From NCBI GenBank assembly GCA_050955025.1, contig JBPBQX010000015.1, positions 1 through 12,157 on the forward strand: a DNA stretch of 12,157 bases, written 5' to 3'. How positions within the stretch are numbered: the first letter of the stretch is position 1; each line of letters begins with the position of its first letter. The notes beneath the pieces are model-generated. The model was given only the letters and a program-made list of their open reading frames with translations. It was not told where the DNA came from and did not search any database. Source of the DNA: CAXSEF01 sp050955025 (GTDB lineage Bacteria > Pseudomonadota > Alphaproteobacteria > Acetobacterales > Acetobacteraceae). Position numbers and translations under genes: made by a program. Below are positions 1 through 6,197 of this stretch, piece after piece.

Positions 1-1083
1 GGCGGCGGGCTGGACGCGCATCCCGGCATCGACGGGGTGATGGCGCTCAGCCACGGCGGCGGCTGCGCGATGAGCCAGGAGGGCGAGGGCTACCGCTTCC
101 TCACGCGCACCCTGGCGGGCTATGCGGCCCATCCCAACGTCGGCGGCGTGGTGATGATCGGCCTGGGGTGCGAGACCAACCAGATCCCGCAGATCCTGGA
201 GCGCCACGGCCTGCGCGAGGGCGAGGCGCTGCGCACGCTGACCATCCAGGGCGTCGGCGGCACGCGTCGCGCGGTCGAGGCCGGGATCGAGGCGGTGCGC
301 TCCATGCTGGACCTGGTGGGTGCTGCGCGGCGCACGACGCAGCCGGCCTCCGCGCTGGTGCTGGCGCTGGAGTGCGGCGGGTCGGACGGTTACTCCGGCA
401 TCTCGGCCAACCCGGCGCTGGGGCATGCGTCGGACCTGCTGGTGCGGCACGGCGGCACGGCGGTGCTGGCCGAGACGCCCGAGATCTACGGCGCCGAGCA
501 CCTGCTGACGCGTCGCGCGGCCACGCCCGAGGTCGCGGCGAAGCTGGTGGAGCGCATCGCGTGGTGGCGCGACTACACCGCGCGCCACGGGGCGGAGATG
601 AACAACAACCCCTCGCACGGCAACAAGGCGGGCGGCCTGACCACCATCCTGGAGAAGTCGCTCGGCGCGGTGTCCAAGAGCGGCAGCGCCCGGCTGGAAG
701 CCGTCTACGAGTACGCCGAGCCGGTCACGGCGCGCGGCTTCGTGTTCATGGACACCCCCGGCTACGACCCGGTCGCGGTCACCGGCCAGGTCGCCGGCGG
801 CTGCACGCTGGTGTGCTTCACCACCGGGCGCGGCTCCACCTCCGGGTTCAAGCCCTCGCCGTGCATCAAGCTCGCGACCAACACGCCGATGTACGAGCGC
901 ATGCGCGAGGACATGGACCTGGACTGCGGCGGCATCGTGACCGGGACCGAGACGATCGAGGCGGCGGGCGAGCGCATCTTCGCGCTGCTGCTCGCGGTCG
1001 CGTCGGGCGAGCGGAGCCTCAGCGAACAGTCCGGCTACGGCGACAACGAGTTCGTGCCGTGGCAGCTCGGTGCGGTGATGTGA
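1..1083 (+). CDS. uxaA: UxaA-family sugar-acid dehydratase (altronate/galactarate type), C-terminal part
   Basis: The reading frame is open from base 1, so the start lies off the left edge; 360 residues are visible. Family members (altronate dehydratase UxaA, galactarate dehydratase GarD) are about 500 residues, so roughly the first 130-150, including the small SAF-like N-terminal domain, are missing. Recognisable segments are HGGGC (His18, Cys22 of the visible part), GLGCETNQ (Cys57), LECGGSDGYSG (Cys125), the asparagine-rich NNNPSHGNKAGG stretch, and the typical ending with DNEFVPWQLGAVM. Family members are metal-dependent cytoplasmic enzymes that remove water from aldonates or aldarates to give 2-keto-3-deoxy acids. 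The gene precedes a pentose importer and a xylonate pathway, so its substrate may be another sugar acid taken up by the same cell; the sequence does not tell altronate from galactarate or a pentonate. The family is clear; the symbol is by homology only. Confidence 0.88.
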   Translation, partial: GGGLDAHPGIDGVMALSHGGGCAMSQEGEGYRFLTRTLAGYAAHPNVGGVVMIGLGCETNQIPQILERHGLREGEALRTLTIQGVGGTRRAVEAGIEAVRSMLDLVGAARRTTQPASALVLALECGGSDGYSGISANPALGHASDLLVRHGGTAVLAETPEIYGAEHLLTRRAATPEVAAKLVERIAWWRDYTARHGAEMNNNPSHGNKAGGLTTILEKSLGAVSKSGSARLEAVYEYAEPVTARGFVFMDTPGYDPVAVTGQVAGGCTLVCFTTGRGSTSGFKPSPCIKLATNTPMYERMREDMDLDCGGIVTGTETIEAAGERIFALLLAVASGERSLSEQSGYGDNEFVPWQLGAVM

Positions 1084-1088
1084 CAGGG

Positions 1089-1113
1089 CCGGGGCCAGCG
1101 GCCCCGGTTTCTT
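1089..1113 (+). terminator. Likely intrinsic terminator after the UxaA-family gene
   Basis: A perfect 8-bp stem CCGGGGCC / GGCCCCGG with a 3-base AGC loop begins 5 bases after the TGA stop and is followed directly by TTTCTT. The short, interrupted T run makes it a moderate terminator. It separates the dehydratase gene from the transporter operon, either fully or as an attenuator. Confidence 0.6.
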
Positions 1114-1118
1114 CCGCC

Positions 1119-1140
1119 GGCGCAGGGGCGGCCCTGCGCC
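1119..1140 (+). other. Second GC-rich hairpin before the binding-protein gene
   Basis: A perfect 9-bp stem GGCGCAGGG / CCCTGCGCC with a 4-base loop lies just after the terminator-like hairpin. It has no T run. It could reinforce termination or protect the 5' end of the downstream message. I see no convincing promoter boxes between it and position 1191. Confidence 0.4.
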
Positions 1141-1190
1141 GTTGCGCGCCGGCGGCTGCGTGCGTGAACAACAGGATGGGGAACGTCACG

Positions 1191-2321
1191 ATGATCGGGA
1201 AACCCGACGCGTCTGCTCTGCTGCGCCGTGCCTGCACACTGGCGGCGGCCTCCGCGCTGATGCTCGCGGTGGCACGGCCGGCGGCGGCCGCGGACACCTA
1301 CCTGCCGATGTGCTTCAAGCCGGGCGGGCCGGCGGTCGTGAAGCTCGCGGCCAAGCCGGGGCCGTTCCGGATCGCGTTCGCCAACGGCTTCGTCGGCAAC
1401 TCGTGGCGCGTGCAGATGATCCAGACGCTGGCGGCCTACGCCGCGCAGCCGGAGGTCGCGAAGCACATCAAGGAGCTGCACACCGTCAGCGTCGGCATCG
1501 ACGTGTCGGCGCAGATCGCGGCGGTCGACAACTTCATCAACGCCGGCTACGACGCGATCCTGCTCGAGGCCAGCAGCCCGACGGCGTTCCGCCCGGTGCT
1601 GCGCCGCGCGAAGAAGGCCGGCGTGCTGATCGTCACGTTCGACAACGTGCTCGACAACGTCGCCGCCGACGACCCGGTGATCCAGGTCAACGAGGACCAG
1701 GTCGAGATGGGCCGCATGATGGGCCGCTGGCTGGACTCCACGATGAAGGAGAAGAAGCGCGTGCTCGAGGTGCGCGGCGTCTCCGGCACCAGCGTGGACC
1801 GCGACCGCCACGACGGCTTCCGCCAGGCGCTGGGCGACGATCACGGGATGCAGTTCACCGAGGTGGTCGGCAACTGGGACGACGGCACCGCGCAGAAGGC
1901 GGTGGCCGACGCGCTGGCGGTGAACGGGCACTTCGACGGCATGTACGTGCAGGCCGGCAGCACCGGCGCGGTGCGCGCGCTGCTGGACGCGCACCAGATG
2001 ATCCCGGTCGGCGGCGAGGACGAGAACGGATACCGCAAGCAGATCGCGCAGTACGGCAAGGACGGGCTGCTCGGCGACTCCGCCGGCCAGTCGCCGGCCC
2101 TGGTCGCGGTCGCGCTGAAGGCGGCGCTGGCGGCGCTGGAAGGCGAGCCGATCCCGCAGTCGGTAACCGTTCCGATCCCGGAAGCGAACTACAAGACGCT
2201 GAAGGCGGGCGAGACGTACTTCCCCGAGCTCAGCGACACCTTCTTCGCCGCAAGCAACTTCCCGCCGTGCGACATCAACCTCACCGCGGCGCAGATCACC
2301 GGGCAGGCGAAGCCGGAGTGA
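1191..2321 (+). CDS. Sugar ABC transporter periplasmic substrate-binding protein (RbsB-like)
   Basis: This 376-residue protein binds a sugar in the periplasm and delivers it to the permeases encoded downstream. The ATG at 1191 is chosen because a GGGG-rich ribosome-binding stretch ends 9 bases upstream and it gives a classic Sec signal peptide: basic MIGKPDASALLRRAC, a hydrophobic Ala/Leu core, and ARPAAAA, cleaved probably after Ala34. In-frame GTG 1164 and ATG 1176 are alternatives. The mature protein has the type-1 periplasmic binding fold: IAFANGFVGNSW (about 61-72) opens the first lobe, FINAGYDAILLEASSP (115-130) and the VTFDNV region follow, and a GEDENGYRKQ segment (275-284) lies in the second lobe. 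The only cysteines in the mature protein are Cys41 and Cys360, near the two ends, which suggests a disulfide. Substrate is inferred to be a pentose such as D-xylose from the downstream xylX and xylD. The gene is separated from its ATPase by repeat A1. Confidence 0.9.
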   Translation: MIGKPDASALLRRACTLAAASALMLAVARPAAAADTYLPMCFKPGGPAVVKLAAKPGPFRIAFANGFVGNSWRVQMIQTLAAYAAQPEVAKHIKELHTVSVGIDVSAQIAAVDNFINAGYDAILLEASSPTAFRPVLRRAKKAGVLIVTFDNVLDNVAADDPVIQVNEDQVEMGRMMGRWLDSTMKEKKRVLEVRGVSGTSVDRDRHDGFRQALGDDHGMQFTEVVGNWDDGTAQKAVADALAVNGHFDGMYVQAGSTGAVRALLDAHQMIPVGGEDENGYRKQIAQYGKDGLLGDSAGQSPALVAVALKAALAALEGEPIPQSVTVPIPEANYKTLKAGETYFPELSDTFFAASNFPPCDINLTAAQITGQAKPE

Positions 2322-2330
2322 CGCGCGAAG

Positions 2331-2460
2331 GCAGGCAAGGCCAGAGGCTCTGCCTCTGGACTCCGCCAAGGGAAGCCCCTTGGATGGCTTCCCTTAGGTC
2401 AAGGGATCAAAGGGTCCTCGGACCCTTTGCGGGTTCGGGCAGAGCCCGACCTTGCTTCCC
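2331..2460 (+). repeat. Structured intergenic repeat, family A, copy 1
   Basis: About 130 bp, roughly 90% identical by eye to 8568-8694. It contains an outer pairing GCAAGG (2335-2340) with CCTTGC (2450-2455) enclosing stem-loops at 2341-2359 (8 bp, TCT loop), 2366-2383 (7 bp, AAGC loop), 2390-2406 (6 bp, this copy only), 2408-2429 (9 bp, CTCG loop) and 2435-2449 (6 bp, AGA loop). It begins 9 bases after the binding-protein stop and ends 6 bases before the ATPase GTG. Its position between binding protein and membrane components resembles the E. coli malE-malF REP element, which stabilises the upstream message; a similar role here is inference. Confidence 0.85.
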
Positions 2461-2466
2461 TGTGCC

Positions 2467-3996
2467 GTGACCGCCCCCCTGCTCGAGCTGCGCGCGGTCG
2501 CGAAGCACTACGGCGCGGTGGCGGCCCTCACGGACGGGTCGCTGTCGTGCCGCGGCGGCTCGATCCACGCGATCATGGGCGAGAACGGCGCCGGCAAGAG
2601 CACGCTGATCAAGGTGGCGTCCGGCGTGGTGCAGCCGAGCAGCGGCAGCGTGCTGGTCGATGGCGAGGCGGTGCGCCTGGACGGGCCGGCGGCGGCGCAG
2701 GCGCGCGGCATCACCTGCGTGTTCCAGGAGCTGTCGCTGCTGCCCCACCTGTCGGTGGCCGACAACATCTGCATCGCGCAGCCGCCGCGCCGCCTCGGCC
2801 TGATCGACGCGCGCGCGCAGCGGCGCGAGGCGGAGCGGCTGCTGGCCGTGGTGGGGTGCGAGGGCATCGACCCGCGGGCGCGGGTGCGCGACCTGTCGCT
2901 GTCGCGACAGCAGATGGTCGAGATCGCCAAGGCGTTGGGACGCTCGCCGCGGCTGCTGATCCTCGACGAGGCGACCTCGGCGCTGAGTGCGGACGACGTG
3001 GCCACCGTCAGCCGGCTGATCCGCGGGCTGCGCGACCAGGGGCTGTGCGTGCTCTACATCTCGCACCGCATGCACGAGATCCGCGAGCTGGCCGACACCT
3101 GCTCGGTGTTCGCCAACGGGCGCCACGTCGAGAGCTTCGCCGCGGGCAGCCGCAGCGAGGCGGAGATCGTGCGCATGATGATCGGCCGCGAGATCACCCA
3201 GGTGTTCCCGCCGCGCCGCGCCGCCGCGCCCGCGACGGCGGCGGGGCCGCCCGTGCTGGAGACGCGCGCGCTGTCGTGGTCGCCGCGGCTGGACCGGATC
3301 TCGATGTCGCTGCGCGCGGGGGAGATCGTCGGGCTCGGCGGCCTCGACGGGCAGGGGCAGCGCGAGTTCCTGCTCGCGCTGTTCGGCGGCCTGGCCGGCG
3401 TGGAGGGCGAGGTGCTGGTCGACGGCGTCGCGGTGCGCCCGTCCGGGCCCGCGGCCGCCAAGGCGCGGACGCTGGGCCTCGCGCTGATCCCCGAGGACCG
3501 CAAGACCGAGGGGCTGATGCTGCCGCTGTCGGTGCGCGACAACCTGGCGATGGCGACGCTGGACCGCCGGCGGCGCGGGCCGCTGATCGACGCCGCCGGC
3601 GAGCGCGAGGCCGTGGAGGAGATGGTGCGGCGGATGCGGATCAAGGCGGAGGTGGCGCTGCCGGTGTCCACGCTGTCCGGCGGCAACCAGCAGAAGGTGG
3701 TGATCGGCAAGTGGCTGATGGCCGGGCCGCGCGTGCTGCTGCTCAGCGACCCGACGCGCGGCATCGACGTCGGCACCAAGCAGGAGATCTACCGGCTGCT
3801 GCGCGAGCTGGCCGACGCGGGCGCCGCGGTGCTGTTCACCACCACGGACTACGACGAGCTGATCGGCCTGTGCGACCGCGTGCTGATCCTCTACGCCGGG
3901 CGCGTGGTGCGCGAGATGGCGGCCGGCGCGATCACGGAGGAGGCGATCATCTCGGCATCCCTCGGGCTGCACGACGCGCCGGCGGCCGCGGCATGA
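2467..3996 (+). CDS. Sugar ABC transporter ATP-binding protein, two ATPase domains (RbsA/MglA type)
   Basis: This 509-residue cytoplasmic ATPase powers the importer. GTG 2467 is chosen because it begins MTAPLLELRAVAKHYG, the usual start of the first domain; TTG 2452 lies inside repeat A1 and is rejected. No Shine-Dalgarno sequence precedes the GTG. Domain 1 has Walker A GENGAGKST (38-46), Q-loop FQE (86-88), a degenerate signature LSLSRQQ (143-149), Walker B LLILDEATSAL (Asp167, Glu168) and H-loop His200. Domain 2 (about 262-500) has the degenerate Walker A normal for this family (GGLDGQGQRE), a good LSGGNQQK signature (403-410), and LLLSDPTRGIDVGTK (about 424-438), where the usual Asp-Glu of Walker B reads Ser-Asp. 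The likely productive site pairs Walker A/B of domain 1 with the signature of domain 2. The stop overlaps the next gene's ATG (ATGA at 3993-3996), implying translational coupling. Confidence 0.93.
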   Translation: MTAPLLELRAVAKHYGAVAALTDGSLSCRGGSIHAIMGENGAGKSTLIKVASGVVQPSSGSVLVDGEAVRLDGPAAAQARGITCVFQELSLLPHLSVADNICIAQPPRRLGLIDARAQRREAERLLAVVGCEGIDPRARVRDLSLSRQQMVEIAKALGRSPRLLILDEATSALSADDVATVSRLIRGLRDQGLCVLYISHRMHEIRELADTCSVFANGRHVESFAAGSRSEAEIVRMMIGREITQVFPPRRAAAPATAAGPPVLETRALSWSPRLDRISMSLRAGEIVGLGGLDGQGQREFLLALFGGLAGVEGEVLVDGVAVRPSGPAAAKARTLGLALIPEDRKTEGLMLPLSVRDNLAMATLDRRRRGPLIDAAGEREAVEEMVRRMRIKAEVALPVSTLSGGNQQKVVIGKWLMAGPRVLLLSDPTRGIDVGTKQEIYRLLRELADAGAAVLFTTTDYDELIGLCDRVLILYAGRVVREMAAGAITEEAIISASLGLHDAPAAAA

Positions 3997-4976
3997 GGCG
4001 CGGCCTCGGCTTCTTCCTGCGCCACAACCAGGCTCCGCTGCTCGCGGCGGCGACGTTCGCGTGCATGTTCGCGCTCTACCTCGCGATGCAGCCGCAGGGC
4101 GTGACCTCGGGCCTGCTGGTGACGGCCTCGAACAAGGGCGTGCTGCTGGCGCTGATCGCGGTGGCGCAGACGCTGCCGGTGCTGACCGGCGGCATCGACC
4201 TCTCGGTGGGCACGATCGTCGTGCTGTCCAACTGCCTCGCCTCCACGCTGGTGTCGGGCACGCCGCTGCAGGTGGCGCTCGGCGTGGCCGGCGTGCTGGG
4301 CTGCGGGCTGGCGGCGGGGTGCGTCAACGCGCTTGCCGTGGTGGCCGGGCGGCTGCAGCCGATCGTGGCGACGCTGGCCACCAGCTCGGTGTTCTACGGC
4401 CTGTCGCTGCTGCTGCGCCCCGAGCCGGGCGGCGACGTGAGCGACGGCTTCGCGTCGGCGATGACCGACACCCTGCCGGGCGGCGTGCCGGTGACGCTGG
4501 CGCTGCTGGCCGCGGTGCTGCTCGTGGTGTGGGTGCCGCTGCGGCGCTCGGTGACGGGGCGCGGGCTGTACGCGGTGGGGTCGTCGGAGCTTTCCGCCTA
4601 CATGTCCGGGCTGCGGGTCGGGCGGGCGAAGGCTGCGGCCTACGCGCTGGGCGGGCTGTTCGCGGGGATGGCGGGGCTGCTGCTGACGCTGATCGCGGAG
4701 TCGGCGCAGGCGAGCATGATCCAGGCCGGCGACCTCACGCTGAACTCGATCGCCGCGGTGGTGGTGGGCGGCACCTCGCTGTTCGGCGGCGCGGGCGGGG
4801 CGATCGGCTCGGTGTTCGGCGCCTTCATCCTGCGCACCATCGGCGACCTGCTGTTCGTGCTGAACGCGCCGCCGATGTGGCAGCCGCTGTTCCAGGGCCT
4901 GATCCTGCTGGGCGCGATCAGCCTGGGCGCCCTGCCGCTGCTGCGCGTGCGCAACCGCCTGGAGCTGTACCGGTGA
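3993..4976 (+). CDS. Sugar ABC transporter permease 1 (RbsC-like, BPD_transp_2)
   Basis: This 327-residue inner-membrane protein forms half of the sugar channel. It has a short basic N-terminus (MRRGLGFFLRHNQ) and many hydrophobic segments. The hallmark motifs of ribose-type permeases are present: TGGIDLSVG (65-73), the ATLATSSVFYGLSLLL helix (126-141), RRSVTGRGLYAVGSS (184-198), where substrate permeases contact the ATPase, and VVVGGTSLFGGAGG (256-269). The length is normal for the family. Start and stop both overlap the neighbours by 4 bases (ATGA upstream, GTGA downstream), so ATPase and both permeases are translated as a coupled set. A pair of different permeases, rather than one homodimeric RbsC, is seen in rhamnose and AI-2 (Lsr) importers, so the sugar cannot be read from the permease alone. 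Confidence 0.92.
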   Translation: MRRGLGFFLRHNQAPLLAAATFACMFALYLAMQPQGVTSGLLVTASNKGVLLALIAVAQTLPVLTGGIDLSVGTIVVLSNCLASTLVSGTPLQVALGVAGVLGCGLAAGCVNALAVVAGRLQPIVATLATSSVFYGLSLLLRPEPGGDVSDGFASAMTDTLPGGVPVTLALLAAVLLVVWVPLRRSVTGRGLYAVGSSELSAYMSGLRVGRAKAAAYALGGLFAGMAGLLLTLIAESAQASMIQAGDLTLNSIAAVVVGGTSLFGGAGGAIGSVFGAFILRTIGDLLFVLNAPPMWQPLFQGLILLGAISLGALPLLRVRNRLELYR

Positions 4977-6001
4977 GCCGCACCGTCCCGCAGGCCACGC
5001 GCGCGGACGCGGCCACCCCGGCGGTGCCGGCCGCGCCCGTGCGGCCGGCGGCGCGCCGGCTCCTGGCGCGCGCGGACCTGCCGCTGCTGGTGTCCAGCCT
5101 GTGCGTGCTCGCGGTGCTGCTCGTCGGCTCGGCCATCAACCCGAGCTTCCTCACCCCGCGCTACCTGCTGCAGCAGGCCGAGGTCGCGGCGTTCCTCGGC
5201 CTGGTGGCGTCGGGGCAGATGCTGGTGATCCTGCTCGGCCACATCGACCTGTCCGTGCCCTGGACCATCGCGGCCTCGGCGATGCTGGCCACCGGGGTGG
5301 GCGGGCAGGCGGCCGGCGGGGCGCTCGGCGTGCCGGTGGCGCTGGGCGTGGGGGCCGCGATCGGCCTGGTCAACGGCCTCGGCGTGGCCAGGCTGCGCGT
5401 GCCGTCGATGATCTTCACGCTCGGCGTCAACGCGGCGCTGCAGGGGCTGATGGTGCTCTACACCGGCGGCTCCGCGCCGCCGAGCACCGCGCCGCCGCTC
5501 GCGGCCTGGCTGGCGACCGGGCAGGTCGTGCCGGGCGTGGCCAACGCGGTGTGGAGCTGGGTCGCGGTGTCGCTGGTGCTGACGCTGGTGCTGGGCCGCA
5601 CCCCGTTCGGGCGGAGCATCTACGCCATCGGCACGCGCGAGCGCGCCGCCTTCCTGTGCGGCCTGCCGGTGCGCGGCGTCATCGTCGCCTGCTTCATGGC
5701 CAACAGCATGCTGTGCGCGCTGTGCGGCCTGCTGCTCAGCGGCTACGCCGGCAAGGCCTACCAGGGCATGGGCGACACCTACCTGCTCCCCGCGATCGCG
5801 GCCGTCGTGCTCGGCGGCACCAGCATCATGGGCGGGCGCGGCCGCGTCGCCGGCACCGTCGTCGGCACCGTGCTCGTCGTGCTGCTGCAGAGCGTCCTCG
5901 CCGTGATGCAGATGCCCGACGCCGGCCGGCAGATCATCTACGGCCTGATGATTCTGGGCATGCTCCTGCTCTACGGCCGCGGCCGCAGGGCCGGCGCCTG
6001 A
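4973..6001 (+). CDS. Sugar ABC transporter permease 2 (RbsC-like, BPD_transp_2)
   Basis: This 342-residue second permease probably forms a heterodimer with the preceding one. GTG 4973 overlaps the upstream stop in GTGA, a coupling arrangement that decides the start. The first 35 residues are Ala/Pro/Arg-rich and cytoplasmic, followed by the first membrane helix (LPLLVSSLCVLAVLLVGSAI, 36-55). Family motifs are LLGHIDLSVPW (87-97, with Gly-His where permease 1 has Gly-Gly), GLVNGLGVARLRVPSMIFTLG (131-151), RTPFGRSIYAIGTRERAAFLCGL (209-231), which is the ATPase-contacting loop, and AVVLGGTSIMGGRG (277-290). It is the last of the transporter genes; repeat B1 and 196 bases follow before the lactonase. 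Family assignment is firm; pentose specificity is inferred from neighbours. Confidence 0.92.
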   Translation: MSRTVPQATRADAATPAVPAAPVRPAARRLLARADLPLLVSSLCVLAVLLVGSAINPSFLTPRYLLQQAEVAAFLGLVASGQMLVILLGHIDLSVPWTIAASAMLATGVGGQAAGGALGVPVALGVGAAIGLVNGLGVARLRVPSMIFTLGVNAALQGLMVLYTGGSAPPSTAPPLAAWLATGQVVPGVANAVWSWVAVSLVLTLVLGRTPFGRSIYAIGTRERAAFLCGLPVRGVIVACFMANSMLCALCGLLLSGYAGKAYQGMGDTYLLPAIAAVVLGGTSIMGGRGRVAGTVVGTVLVVLLQSVLAVMQMPDAGRQIIYGLMILGMLLLYGRGRRAGA

Positions 6002-6012
6002 CCCGAGAAGCA

Positions 6013-6161
6013 GGGAAGCAAGGCCTTCTTTTTCTGAAGAAAAAGAAGCAAAAAGACTTTGCCACGAGGTTCTGCGCGACGCGGCTGGCACAGGCCCAAA
6101 CGGGCAAAGTTCTTTGGTTCTTTCTTTCAAGAAAGAACTGCTTTCTTTCCTTGTGGCAAAG
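6013..6161 (+). repeat. Structured intergenic repeat, family B, copy 1
   Basis: An AT-rich element in an otherwise very GC-rich region, related to 7192-7347. A 5' arm has a perfect 11-bp inverted repeat CTTCTTTTTCT / AGAAAAAGAAG (6025-6048, GA loop) followed by CAAAAAGACT. A 3' arm of 40 bases (6106-6145) differs from the other copy at one position and can fold as GTTCTTTC / GAAAGAAC. The middle is divergent but keeps CGGCTGGCAC. CTTTGCCAC (6057-6065) can pair with GTGGCAAAG (6153-6161). The element starts with GGGAAGCAAGG, the exact reverse complement of the end of repeat A1. It fills most of the gap between permease 2 and the lactonase; I see no promoter with confidence. Confidence 0.8.
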
Positions 6162-6184
6162 AAAACGCCATGACCGGCTTTGAC

Positions 6185-6189
6185 GAGGA
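6185..6189 (+). promoter_or_regulatory. Ribosome-binding site of the lactonase gene
   Basis: GAGGA lies 8 bases before ATG 6198. It decides that start over the in-frame TTG at 6180, which would place the site inside the coding sequence. Confidence 0.7.
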
Positions 6190-6197
6190 CGCCCACG

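Noticed and set aside
1035..2369. A 444-codon - strand frame opposite the binding protein
   Set aside because: Its composition is Arg/His/Val-rich and typical of an antisense shadow; the + strand frame encodes a clear periplasmic binding protein.
2427..3995. An 849-codon + strand frame joining a frame across the ATPase to permease 1
   Set aside because: Only the part from ATG 3993 is real. Upstream of that the frame gives low-complexity Arg/Gly/Ala sequence, while the neighbouring frame has the Walker and signature motifs.
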